A DNA stretch of 64,000 nt, taken from the NCBI GenBank assembly GCA_963693305.1, contig OY855913.1, forward strand, positions 9,523,201 through 9,587,200. Direction: 5' to 3'. Below the pieces are notes generated by a model. That model did not search any database. It had not been told where the DNA came from and was given only the letters and a program-made list of their open reading frames with translations. This document shows positions 45,901-56,186 of this stretch, one piece after another (position 1 is the stretch's first letter; each line of letters starts with the position of its first letter). The stretch is from Meandrina meandrites. Lineage: Eukaryota; Cnidaria; Anthozoa; Scleractinia; Meandrinidae. The position numbers and the translations under genes are program-made.

Positions 45901-46901
45901 GGGGGGGGGGGTACTCAGGATTTCAATTGACAGAGATGATAGAAGGATTTTTTTGGAGTTTGAAATTTTTGAGTCCTGGATATTTTTGGGTTGGAAAATT
46001 TGGCAAGTATTTTTTTGGGGTGGCTTGATTTAAATAGGGATTTTTTGGGGGATCAGAAATTCGGCATGGTTTTTTTTTTTTTTTTTTGGGGGGGGGGGGG
46101 GGGTAAATGTTTGGTCAAGGGATTTTTTGGGGGTTTTGTTGGAAGCCCTAGGGATTTTTTTGGGTCTTGATTTTTGCTCCCATTCGATCATCCCCGCACT
46201 TGAAATCCCGAGTACCCCCCATTGGCACAATACTAGAGGCTAAGCAGTAAATTAACAAACAACTTACAATAAAACATCATTTTTCAGAAAGAAATTACAA
46301 TGCATAAGTGGTTTACTTGCCATAGAGGGTTTCTCAGTTTCATCTTGCTTCTAAGGGACCGATCGTTAATTACGTCCCAGGGGGGGGGGGGGCGGTGGTT
46401 TTCAAAAAAGTGTAGTGTTTCAAAACTGAACCCCCCCAAAAAATTTGGAGGTAAAAATTATACCCCCCTTCCCAATACTTGTTTGAAAAACGTACCCCCC
46501 CCCTCCCCTCTTTGTCCTTCCTTAGCAGATTTTTTATCTTTTTTATTTAATATCTCATTTATCTTTTCTCTCGTTTATTGTTTGAATCCCTAAAATGAGC
46601 GTGGGCCGAAAATAACAAGTACAAAGACACCTTTTTGTATTTTTGTAGCAAAAAGTTAATGATTTGACTCGCAGTATAAAACAGAGGTCTGATTTAAATA
46701 GCATGTATTATAAACTTTGAAAAGGTCAGTTAAGCTAAATATTATCGTACCGTACCCTCTTTGAAGACACTCGCTGTACATGTCAGATTGAATTTCTGAT
46801 ATCAAAAATAGCTCACCTGCTTTAGCAAATTCTTCGAAGCTCCCAGCCGCTACGGCCTTTCTCGTCTCCCGTTTTACATCCCAGGCTTTGTAGATTGGCA
46901 T
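36983..46901 (-). CDS. Small zinc-finger (UBP-like) and coiled-coil protein, eight exons
   Basis: Exons on the minus strand: 46901-46817, 44748-44663, 44124-44063, 43650-43554, 42379-42263, 41724-41674, 37754-37659 and 37129-36983. All phases agree, giving 246 residues. The N-terminus starts MPIYKAWDVKRETRK. A zinc-binding segment, CKCLTCYSTVGYLKSHAERH followed by FQETGH, resembles the second half of a ZnF-UBP finger as in BRAP (HAxxHFxETxH), but lacks the GCGR piece and the first Cys pair. From about residue 120 it is a continuous acidic-basic coiled coil (LEDQILKKGQDEIEQLKLK; KLQKQIADFRRFLGRQQQ). The last exon is read through a possible donor at 37033 to TAG at 36985-36983; if that donor is used, a further exon was missed. 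I do not recognise the orthologue. It is transcribed divergently from POLDIP2. Confidence 0.72.
38198..38481 (-). pseudogene. Penelope-like GIY-YIG endonuclease C-terminal fragment
   Basis: Minus-strand frames 38455-38198 and 38481-38284 overlap. The first contains LWGYTARDLHQHIVEHKNLA, GKHLLEGHGD, then VYEMVFITERNPTLNTQTDS and a stop after AKFFF. This is the characteristic end of GIY-YIG-bearing Penelope-like proteins. The need for two frames shows a frameshift. Intron of the zinc-finger gene. Confidence 0.7.
39336..40771. mobile_element. PIF/Harbinger-like TIR element, 1436 bp, with TTA duplication
   Basis: The left end GGGTGCGTTCGTTTGGGA and inverted right end TCCCAAACGAACGAGCCC agree at 16 of 18 positions. 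TTA flanks both sides (39333-39335, 40772-40774). The arms continue inward through TCCTCGGAAACCCAGGGCTTC, a G/A-rich stretch, and AAGCTTCTCTATACAGATCA, with mirrored copies at about 40566-40705, so the terminal repeats are some 240 bp. TTA/TAA duplications are the hallmark of PIF/Harbinger. No transposase; the interior holds a helicase fragment. Confidence 0.85.
39967..40381 (-). pseudogene. RecQ-like helicase fragment carried inside the Harbinger-like element
   Basis: Minus strand 40381-40157 encodes FPSVRQIKEKQSMIVRKIVE, then YAELPTGFG; frame 40212-39967 continues QILPGVCKALREAK and LMMEQVQSLRNSKITAACIG. These are motif 0/I and Ia regions of RecQ-type DEAD helicases. The Walker A motif PTGFGKS is interrupted at a frameshift after PTGFG. 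Only about 130 residues remain, with no DEAH box or later motifs. The fragment lies wholly between the two terminal repeats. Confidence 0.65.
41335..41475. repeat. (ATT)n and (GTT)n microsatellites
   Basis: ATT/GTT triplets at 41335-41405 and a GTT run at 41454-41470, in an intron of the zinc-finger gene. Confidence 0.85.
43108..43490. mobile_element. 383-bp MITE with TTAA target duplication
   Basis: The left end GGTGGGGGTACACC and inverted right end GGTGTACCCCCGCC differ at one position. TTAA flanks both sides (43104-43107, 43491-43494), as for piggyBac-type elements. A diverged copy in reverse orientation lies at 30885-31262. Noncoding; in an intron of the zinc-finger gene. Confidence 0.85.
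44790..44905 (+). mobile_element. tRNA-derived SINE copy
   Basis: GTGGCCTAATAGTGTGCTGG, GGTTCAAGCCCTGGCCAGGG and GGACAAGACAGTTCACTCTC match the head and first body block of the SINE at 3917. The 3' part is lost or diverged. Confidence 0.7.
45897..46226. mobile_element. MITE with GGGGGTACTC...ATTTCAA ends
   Basis: The left end, a G-run then GGGTACTCAGGATTTCAATT, is mirrored by ACTTGAAATCCCGAGTACCC at 46199-46218. The interior has many GGATTTTTTTGGG motifs and a T-run followed by a G-run at 46070-46102. Same family as the fragment at 1640-1770. Confidence 0.75.
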
Positions 46902-47219
46902 TTTCGATCTTTTTTTTTTTTCAAATATAACGATTGAAAGACCACGAAAAGATCGAAGCTAGGCTCCAGGACCATGTCAAACAACCCTTCCCTCGGACCT
47001 GAAATCGCGTCAAATTCTTTCCTTTTCCCCAACCACGGGATCGGGGATAGATCACTGACGTCAAATTCCCTAGACTGCTGTTGCTGTGTCATAAAATTTG
47101 ACCCCCCTCATGTTTCTTACCAGAAAAAAATTTACCCCCCAAAAAGGGGCTTGTTTTAAAATTGTACCCCCCCTCCAAAACCACCGCCCCCCCTTGGGAC
47201 GTAATAAACGATCGGTCCC
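46355..47219. mobile_element. TIR pair with TAA duplications enclosing exon 1 of the zinc-finger gene
   Basis: The left end GGGACCGATCGTTAATTACG and inverted right end CGTAATAAACGATCGGTCCC differ at one position. Both continue with a C/G-run and GGCGGTGGTTTT. TAA precedes the left end (46352-46354) and follows the right (47220-47222). Inner blocks rich in ACCCCCC occur on both sides. The interior (about 46520-47095) is not repeat-like and contains exon 46901-46817 with its 5' region. It may be one element or two MITEs in opposite orientation. Confidence 0.65.
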
Positions 47220-47955
47220 TAAACTAAAGTGAAAGTGAGTCGCGAAGCAGCGAAAAGTGAGAGATGCACGACGCGACTCGTTTGTCGTCGCTTCGCGGCT
47301 AAATCTGTCATGAAAGTACAGTAATTGCCAATCGATATCAGTCGATGCCAATTAGCTAATTTCATTGATTGATATCGATTTATCGGTTGAATTTCCGATG
47401 GTCGATTTCATCGATTGGTAACGCCGGGTTGAGTGCTTCGCAAACCTCCCAAGTGAAGTGCATCGATCCCCATCGATCCATAACTTAAAAGTGCACAGCT
47501 ACAGTATTTACCATTTGTTTTAAAGCATAACTTTAACCAGTTCAAGGCGGATATAGTAAACCGCATACCGCATGGTAAAGTTTTCTGAGACACAACTACG
47601 CACAGTGCGCAGGCAAAATTTTGAAGAAACGTGCATGTACAGTACCTGACAGTACGTTCTCACGCAATCCCTGATGAAAACCTAAAAGGACACTTCTGGA
47701 TAGGTATCAGACGTGGCACACAGTTCGTTTCGCCCCGACTAACTGCCCTTGGGTCTCCAAAGATGTGTAAAGTTCTTCTCTGCCTGTTCTGTCACAACAA
47801 CAACACGCACAACACTCCAGTCACTCCACACACAACGTCCTCCACAACACGCACACGTGAGAGTTCTGCTATGCAACCAGGCATTTGCTCAGTATTCCAT
47901 GTATGACCCCAAGAAGTGTCCTGAGTATTCGGTTCAGCGGTTTTTCCGTAGAAAG
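46902..47955. promoter_or_regulatory. Divergent intergenic region between the zinc-finger gene and POLDIP2
   Basis: About 1 kb separates the two divergent start codons. No TATA box is obvious. The right TIR copy (to 47219) and an AT-rich stretch with repeated ATCGATT motifs (47330-47418) lie here. Bidirectional promoter use is inferred from arrangement only. Confidence 0.35.
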
Positions 47956-50900
47956 ATGAAAAAGATGGCGAAGCTCCGTAACGTTGTGTGTGGTTTGCTC
48001 CAAATAAGACGGCATTATGCGCGGTAAGATTGCAGAGTATTTTCTTATTGACCGGTTACTTCTTTTATCTGTTACTTATTAAAAGAAATTCTTCCAGGTT
48101 ATCGGAAATTGGACGTTTTCAAGAGCCAAAAACTAGTGGAAAATACGAACCTGGGCAGGTATTTTAATCCTTTGATTTTTGTTCTTTTTTATAAGTAAAA
48201 CTTTCTTGGTAGAAGTTATTTGTGCTGTAGAAAGATTATTGAAAACTGTTAATAATCGTACGTCTTCAGCTTTCTGATTTTCTTAAGATTAAGGCATGCG
48301 TGCATGTCAGTTAATTATAATGCGCTCTTTGCGGGAGGCCATGTTGCTACAAGTGGAGTGGAAACTATGAGTCACATGTAGCACTGCAAAGGGGTTTAAG
48401 ATATTTCAAACTTTAAAGGTTGGTGCACTAGAGGCAAATCCCTTGTGTATAGCAGTGTGCAACAAATGCATACTGCAGACCAGCACCAGGCTGCATTTTA
48501 TGAAGGTTACGCCGAAGATCTTCGGCATGGATTTCAAAAGTTTGTGGCGTACTGGCAACAACTCGTAGTAATCGTAGTCGACGCCTTTTAACTGGTGTTC
48601 AGATGACTTATTTTATATAAGAATAACAAAGAACCTTGGCATAGACTTTAAAAACCTTGGCGTATCTTCAGCGTTGGATGTGCATGGAATGCACCCTGGG
48701 ACCAGCAGACTTCTCAGTATATATATCGTGTTACCATTACAATGTTATAGAGAGCTAACCCTAAACAGGTTAACCAGAGCGCTATTCTTTCTCGGACTGA
48801 GAAAGATGGGCAAATGCCACCCCTTTTGCATATATGGGAAAGGAGACTTGTTATAGCACACGAAACCCAAGCTCATGTTGTTTCAGTGCTGTATATGATA
48901 TTAGAAATTTAAAATACAAATTAAAGTTTTTTTGTTAATAAAAATTAGGTGCCAGAAATATGAAAGATTTTAGAATACTTCTGGGGGGGGGGGGGGGTAC
49001 TCTTTATATGGGGATGCTGCACCAAAAGTATACATTTTTCAGGGTGTAGGTATATCAAGATGCCAAAGCCAGTGGAGGAGAGGGGGGGGGGGGGGGGCAA
49101 ACAAAAATTTGGGGGACACAGCCCTCCCCCACATTTCGGTGCCAAAAATATCACTAGCACAACATAAAATTGGTTTGCCAAAATATCTAGTCTCATAGCA
49201 TACATTTTCTGCCCTCTGATGACTAAAGAACTATTAAGCACATGAGACATGACCATCTGAACAACTGCCTACAGCATTGTCAATTGCGGGAACACTGGAC
49301 ATTGTTCCCATTAATGTTTGGTGCGCAGTCCAGTTTCTTTCAAAGCAAGAACCTCATCTCAGGCATCTCTTGAGAAAGGAAGAAATGAGCCTAATCAAGA
49401 AAGAGACATCTATCTGCTAAGACTACAGTTTTGTGTAAATGCATATATTAAGAGTATTAGATTCTGTAATTATTTTATGCCTGACTTATTTCTTTGCACA
49501 CAGCTGTTTCTTCACAGAACTTTTGGTTACAGAGGAGTGATTCTGTTTACATGGACAGCAAGAGTGTATGATAGAGACAAAGAGACAAGGGAGAATGAGA
49601 AGTGAGTCCAACATTCAGCAGAGGATTTGTAAATCATCTGCATCTCCTTCCATCATCCAACAATGTTTTGATCTCTGTCATTAAGGTTAATGTTTGATGT
49701 GAATAAAGCCGTATCATCATCATCATTAAATTTTATATCATCATCATCATCATCACTGGCCTTATTTGAATTTTTTGCCTCTTCTTTCCCTGCAGCTTCA
49801 AGATGCATTGAGCTGATTTGAATTTCTGAAATAATTTTATGCCCCCTCCCCTCAGGTGCTAGTACATCAGAGGTAACCCTCTCCCAGACATTTTTCAGAT
49901 TGCCTAATGATTTTCAAACTGTGGTACTCATTGATAATACTCCTGGCTGGATAGAGCCATTGTGAAAGTACAGTCTGTGTGTCGCACTTAAGAGCACAAC
50001 AGAAAGACTTGTTACCAAGGCTCTGATAACAAAAACACCCTGTAGGTTTGACTTTTTATTTGCATATATAACACAAACTGAAATAGCTTTTGCTTTTTTA
50101 ATAGATCCTTTGATGAGAATGAATCGTATAATCCTGGGAAGGAGATAAAGGCTGAAACACAGACTTATTATCAGGGACTGATTGATAACAGAGATTCTCC
50201 ATTTGTTGTAAGTATTCCACTCGATTGTGGTGTTGTATGGAGGCCCCTGGCTTTGATTTTCCAAAAAATGATGATACTGCGTGGTTTTGAACTTTGGACA
50301 TCCGTTTCTAGAAGAATGGGCAGTACTGTATACTATGTAGCATCTTAAAAATCTACTTTTTCCTTTCTGCATTTCAGAGAGCTCAACCAGAGATTGTAAC
50401 CTTTCTTGGCTATGAAAGTGACAATGCACTTTACTCTATACCAGGCAAGAAATTGGATCTTGGTCCTTTTTTGTGGTTGTGATATTATTCTCAGACATAT
50501 GATATGAAGTACTAATCACTACAGTGCTAAATGCTCTTAATATCAATGCTTCTTCAAAGGGCTAGACTACATCTCCCAAGAGGACATCCTCCCGTACATG
50601 GTTACTGATGCATTTTCTCGTCCAATCCACCATGAACTCTTTGATCGATTCTTGTGTCCTGAACCTGGAAGAGGTACTGTGTGATTAAAATACCAATTCT
50701 GTCAACCATGCAGGCTTTACATACCCTGCAGATACTGCTAGACTAGCATTTTGCAGCTGCCTAAAATTCTTAGTTGATACTTTCTTGCTCCATACTACCC
50801 CATGGTTATCCCATGTTTGTCAGAGGGTAACTATGTTTTCTTGTGTTTGAACAAAATTTAAGGACGTTCGCACTAATTGTTTATGCACATCCTTACTGCG

Positions 50901-51086
50901 CACGTAATTCCTGTCGCAACATTACGCCACGTCATGCATCGAGCGCGCGCGCTGAAGAAACTTTCCAACCACATATAGGGTGAGTAGCCGTTGCGATAAC
51001 TTCGCGATGATTTAACTCTCATAGATGCCTGGTGACCCCTGTTTTTCTTTACGTAGAAAGTTTCCTTTACCAATTCTCTCCATTTA

Positions 51087-51121
<35 letters not shown>

Positions 51122-54100
51122 TTTTTTTTTTCGTTTCTTTGACTCGCGTAGGCTCAAATTTATGCATTTGGCGGCTGAGCTTGACAAGCAATTATCCTTC
51201 CAAAAGGTTCACTCTACCTGAAGGAATGACACCAATTGCAAATATTTACTTAATAGGCCTGTTTGAGTTAAGGCCAACACAAAAACCTTGGCTGTACTAG
51301 TTCATTTTCATTTTTTTTAAACTTGAATCAAGGTAAGCTAATTCAAATCAATTATCAAAGCTTCCATAAATACTGTGGTCTTCCATACGGTTTATCTCCG
51401 AAACAAGCGTGGTGACCCCCCAATTTTTTTTTCGTTTCTGACACGAGTTAGTCATTATCTAACTGCAGGTAAAGTTATTTAAAAATCTGAACGTGGGAAG
51501 ATTTTGGCGCGAACGTCCTTAATCAGCATGGATATCAGTTAATTAAAGCAAAACAGATTTGTAAATGTGCCAGTTGGGGTTGAGGGAGATTTATTAAATT
51601 CATTTTTGCTTGTTGATGTAAACTGCATAGAGGGTGGTAAAAGGAGATCCCAATCACAAATCAAGCCTATTTCCCTTCAACTCATGAATCATGTAACACT
51701 TGGAGACAATTTCATACACAACCTAGACTTAGCATATATAATGAAATTAGGTGAATCAAACTACCTTACTTTTACAGTTAATCACTGTAAAATTCCGGTT
51801 ATAAGCCCCCCAGGTTATAGTTAATAATAGTTGAAAACTGCGTAGCGTCTTATATGCTAAAAATAACTCTAAAGGACGCTAAATGGCAGTATAAAATGCG
51901 CCGATGTTTGGGCAATACTGCCTTCTTCAGGGTGGCACGCGCACAAGGTTATAGGCCCAGGTTATAGGCCCATCTACCTAAAAACAAAAAAATGCATCCG
52001 GTTATAAGCCCTCCCAGATATAGGATATGTGCATTGCATAACTAAACCCTGGAATAAAAATTTATAAAAGTGTTGACTATGTATCTTTTCTTTTGATAGT
52101 GCCATCTTTTGCGCCACGGGAAGCACTCCAATCCTGGCAGGAAAAGAATCACAAATGGTTAGAACTGACAGATGTTCACAGAGAAACAACAAACAATATA
52201 AGGATTACTGTGATGCCGTTCTACATGGGAACAAAGGTATACCACCTTCCAGTAATGTAGAGCATGTAAGCTCATTTATTTACCCTTAGTCATATTAGCC
52301 CTAACCCCCATGCTGGTGATCTTTGTAAACATCTTGCTAATCTTGTGACCTTGTTATTAGCCCCTCTCCCCTTCTCCGCCCCAGGGATATTTGCCCTTGC
52401 CAACTCTGGTGGCATGCTCACACTATCGGCGTCATACCACTGTGTTGTTTCGATGATGATGGTGGTGACGATAATGATGTTGACGATGACGACGTCCCTG
52501 GTAATGACAGGGTTTGTATGGGACATGAAAAAAATGGAAAGTCATTGAATTTTAGAATTTCATTTTCCAGGCCTGGAAAGTCATATAATTAAAGTTTGGG
52601 GCATGGAAAGTCATGGAAAATGATGTTTATCAAAAAGTTCAAAATGAATCAGTTTTTTCACGAAGGAAGTGGTGAAAACATACCCAAAAGAAAAAATGAT
52701 TTCCAGTGATATTTTCCATATTCACGGCCCCACAAGCTTCTAGCTTTAAATACAAGCAGTGTTTAAATATAGTTGCTTTACGTTTAAGTTTTTTAGAAAA
52801 TGGTCAAATGTAGGTCGTGGAAAACTTGGAGAAGTCATGGAAAAGGTCATGGAAAGTCATGGAATTCCAAAAGCTCAAAAGAGTATGAACCCTGAATGAG
52901 CCTGTTTCCCTGTTTTACTGCAATCACAGTTAAAATTTTCCTCCTCTGCCTATTTTTGGGCCAGCCCTCCTCTGTGTAGTTTTAAGCCCTGTCCACTGAC
53001 CTGCGTGAAGTTGCTGCTTCCCACCCTAAGGCTGTAAGGCTCTTTCCTTGTTCATTATAAGCCTCCCCATAACCCACAATGATGTACATGTGCATAACTT
53101 GTATGTGGGATTTTAGAACAAGTGTAATTTTATTCTTATAGTTCTTCAGTTGTTGGTCAGAAAAGGGTCTTCTATTTTTTTTTTTTTTTTTACTTCTAAC
53201 ATGATTTTTTTGACTTTCGTTTCCAGAACACACTTCCTACACAGGACTATTGGGTAAGTGGCTTTTAGTGACAAGCCCGGTCTTAGAAAATGCTCATTAT
53301 TTGAAATATTGACTGAGGACTCTCTTATGTTTTTTGTTTCAGTGGCGTTACTGCATCAGAATTGAAAATCTTGGTCAGGAGACTGTACAACTGCGTGAGA
53401 GACATTGGAGAATATTCAGCCTGTCAGGGACATTAGAGACTGTCAGAGGGAGGGGTGTGGCTGGACAGGTTAGTCTTGGTGAGGGGAGAAGAGGAGTAAG
53501 GTCTAAAACTTCATGGGTATTACTGGACACTCAAAGGGACTGTGTCATGGCAGAGTTTTGATAGTCTATTTTATTTAGTTTTGCCAAATTCTCGCTATGA
53601 AACTTAATATTGGCAAATAAGTTACTCCAATCTAAATTACAAAATCCAGGGCGTTATGAGAGATTGACTTTAAAAAATGTTCAGCCTACAGTTTTTCAAA
53701 AACCCCTATTGCAATCCGTTTTAATCTTCAATTTTTCTCCATCCGTACCTTCTCTTGTATTTGCTTTGTTACTGAAATGTTCCTTCACTGTTTTAAGTGG
53801 TAATTTTTTTGATGGCCATTTTCTTTTGTCTAAATTTTGCTAAAATATCTGGCAAAAGTGTACGCGAGGAAGAATATAAACAGGGGTAAGAGAAGCTGGC
53901 CAGCTAACGTCACGAGAAGAAGTGCATGACTGGCCAACTGGCTAAGCATGGGATGTGTTTTGTTTGGAGCAGCAGACGATTTGTAGAGTTGTAGTGAAAG
54001 GAAATATTTTATGTACTTAAGGTGACGCGCAGTTGACTAAACAAAAGGCAAACTTGACAGTTGCAACATTGTGCCATCTTTCTCTAATGCAAATGTACCG

Positions 54101-55522
54101 TTTCTTGTCGTCGTCAGGAACCTGTGTTATCGCCGCAACAACCAGCTTTTCAGTACAGCAGCCACCTGTCATTACAAGCGCCCAGTGGGAATATGTGGTG
54201 AGTGAAAAGAGCTAGAAGCCTGCTAAAACAGGTTTAAGCCGGATGAAGCAGCGGTTTTGTTCAGCAGCAGGTACAAGGGTCCAGTACAAATAACCAAGTA
54301 TCCGAATTTTGTTCCCGGGAGCTACGCATCTGCTTGGTAGTTAGCGACAACGAGAAGATAGAGCTCTCAGAACGGGATTGATTTCAAAGTTCAAAGTTGT
54401 TCTCATGAGTCAATCTGAAGGCCCATAATCCATAGACATGCCAGGAAATGGTCAGGGAAAAATACAATTCTTGAAGGTCAGAGAAAAGCTGGGGAATTTT
54501 ATATTTTGAGTCGGGGAAAATTGCCATTTTGAAGAAAAGTCATGGAAATTTGAAATGGTAACCCCTCTGATGTAATACCATTTAAGGCTGGAAGAAACAT
54601 TTCAGGTCAATGTGATCTCTGCGATGTTTTTGCTTCGTAAGCGGACGCCGGAGGCCGCTACTATATCTGACATTTTGTATTTATTTGGTCAGGGAAATTT
54701 TATTTTTATCAGGGAAAAGTCAGGGAACGTTGAAAATTGATGTCTGTGGCAACCATGATAGATGTGTTACAATTCACTCTCGCATGTCTTACAGCTGGTA
54801 CATGCATACGTGGATTCACGTGTCTTGTTTGGTTACAAAGGTCGCGTCAACAGCAAAATAGATTGTCGTTTGCGGCAAATCTTTGAAAAATCACGAAGTT
54901 CGAAAGCATCCGTACATGCGCACACAAAAGCTGTGATGTCAGCTTGGTGCGGTGAGACTTCAGCGGAATCTAACTGATTCGCTATCACTACGTCACAAAG
55001 CTGCAAGCTGACCGAACGACTATTTTAGTAGCACTAAGCTAACAAAATATCCACTGTAGCTGTTTTGGTATCCCACAAAATCTAAAACGTTTTTTCCAAT
55101 TCTTACTCCATCCTAATGATTATCTCTTAGCTTTGTAGCAGGGCCCGTGAAGTGGCTCTTGCCTGAAAACTAGACTCAAACTGCCACCATCTTTGATATG
55201 TTCGAAAGAAAAATGGCTAACCCAGAAACATAGTTTCCTAGAAATCGCTCAGTCAGGAGTTTCATTGTTCATTGTACTGCTAGCTAAATAGAACTTAAAA
55301 AAACCTTTTATCTCTTATACGAACAATGGTCTTTTAGAATGTTACCGCCTATGATCCGATGCTAATTCTTCCCGGCTGTTACTCATTTGTGTGTTTATTT
55401 TTTTGTACAGGGGTAAGTATCGATTTGAACGCTCAGATGGGAGTACATTCGAAACGCCAATCCCTCCATTTGCACTGGACAGCAGAGAAGAAGATGCGCC
55501 GGATTCCTCAGGAACGACTTAA
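47956..55522 (+). CDS. POLDIP2: Polymerase delta-interacting protein 2 (POLDIP2)
   Basis: Exons 47956-48023, 48098-48158, 49504-49601, 50105-50207, 50378-50444, 50560-50673, 52100-52236, 53227-53253, 53343-53468, 54118-54197 and 55411-55522 join in frame to 330 residues. Animal POLDIP2 is mainly mitochondrial and is also reported to bind DNA polymerase delta and PCNA. The first 25 residues are basic without acids (AKLRNVVCGLLQIRRHYAR), as expected for a transit peptide. The YccV-like domain starts at about residue 37 (GKYEPGQLFLHRTFGYRGV). The ApaG domain occupies about 195-325 (DVHRETTNNIRITVMPFYMG; QLRERHWRIFSLSGTLETV; FQYSSHLSLQAPSG). Length and motif order match the vertebrate protein closely. 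Intron 5 has a GC donor and exon 8 is 27 nt. The start is the first ATG giving a clean presequence; 47965 is a second candidate. Confidence 0.96.
48159..49503. other. POLDIP2 intron 2
   Basis: No exon. Two G-runs (about 48983-48997 and 49083-49097) lie in a segment with related flanking text (GGGGGGTACTC, CCCCCACATTTCGGTGCC), suggesting a degraded MITE of the poly-G type between 48946 and 49146. Confidence 0.4.
50862..51518. mobile_element. 657-bp MITE with TTAA target duplication
   Basis: The left end GGACGTTCGC and inverted right end GCGAACGTCC are perfect. TTAA flanks both sides (50858-50861, 51519-51522). The interior has AATCTGAACGTG twice (about 51104 and 51484) and no transposase. In POLDIP2 intron 6. 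Confidence 0.8.
51780..52030. repeat. Repeat with GGTTATAAGCCC ends
   Basis: CCGGTTATAAGCCCCCCAGG (51796-51815) and GGTTATAAGCCCTCCCAGAT (52000-52019) are direct copies flanking about 190 bp that also contain two GGTTATAGGCCC units (51948-51971). In POLDIP2 intron 6; type unknown. Confidence 0.4.
52508..52894. mobile_element. 387-bp hAT-like MITE, GGAAAGTCATGG type
   Basis: The ends are CAGGGTTTGTATGG and the inverted GAGTATGAACCCTG. AATGA precedes and follows (52503-52507, 52895-52899). The interior repeats TGGAAAGTCATGGAA on the sense strand several times. In POLDIP2 intron 7. Confidence 0.6.
54430..54765. repeat. Related repeat with GTCAGGGAAA motifs
   Basis: ATGGTCAGGGAAAAATAC, AAAGTCAGGGAACGTTG and AGTCATGGAAATTTG recall the interior of the 52508 element. 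Likely ends are near CATAGACATGCCAGG and TGTGGCAACCATGATAG. In POLDIP2 intron 10. Confidence 0.4.
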
Positions 55523-55807
55523 GAAAAAAACTGAACAACGCGACCGTCTGATATATATATACCTGTTTGTGCGTCGAATTTTCAACAGGAACACCTAGAA
55601 ATGTACATCGAAACTAGCCAAAGCGTTCAGTTCTACAAGCACTGGACGCAGAAGACTGGAAAGGCAGAGTTTAGCGATCACAGCGGAAATCTGTGAACCC
55701 GGCACAGAGTGGGCATGGTTGGACGTTTACGCTAAGAGAGTGTGTGAATACTCTGAACATTGTGAGATAAGAAGTGGTTATTTTTTTAATCCTAAACTCA
55801 TCAACAC

Positions 55808-55950
55808 GGTTTCTATCGGCTGATGATTGGCGAGGGGCAAAGCCTCAAGCAGCTATTTAAGACATCTCGTCCCCAGAGCCCGCGTTTCTTTTGGTTAGCA
55901 CCAAGAACCGCGGGCTCTGGTGACGACATTGCTATCAGCCGATAGAAACC
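55808..55950. repeat. Foldback element, GGTTTCTATCGGCTGAT type
   Basis: GGTTTCTATCGGCTGAT (55808) is mirrored by ATCAGCCGATAGAAACC (55934-55950). An inner pair, CCAGAGCCCGCG / CGCGGGCTCTGG, surrounds TTTCTTTTGGTTAGCACC. Located just downstream of POLDIP2. Confidence 0.75.
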
Positions 55951-56004
55951 GATAGCAAGCAGTTTCAGTGGGGAGAACAAGTGCCAGTTGATGGCGCGAT
56001 CAAT

Positions 56005-56186
56005 AGGCCATTTCCGAGTTGTCCTTTGCCTCATTTTCAAAAAGAGTCTACGTGCGAAACCATTGAAATGAAAATGAGTTTGATTTGCATGAAAATGGAC
56101 GTACAGGTGAAACTCATTTTCATATGAATGGTTTCGCACGTAGACTCGTTTTGACACAGAGGCAAAAGGTAACTCGGAAATGGCCT
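56005..56186. repeat. Foldback element, GGCCATTTCCGAGTT type
   Basis: AGGCCATTTCCGAGTT is mirrored by AACTCGGAAATGGCCT. Inner arms GAGTCTACGTGCGAAACCAT and ATGGTTTCGCACGTAGACTC pair perfectly. CAAGTGCCAGTT (55979-55990) and its inverse AACTGGCACTTG (56346-56357) lie outside, suggesting nesting in an older element. Confidence 0.75.

Noticed and set aside
47631..47955. Upstream ORFs continuing into POLDIP2 exon 1
   Set aside because: The open frame extends upstream, but that part is repetitive Thr/His/Arg sequence (CAACAACACGCAC) and unlike any POLDIP2; the ATG at 47956 gives a normal transit peptide.
49318..49605. 95-codon ORF covering POLDIP2 exon 3
   Set aside because: Only its end (49504-49601) is exon; the upstream part is intron read-through before the CACAG acceptor.
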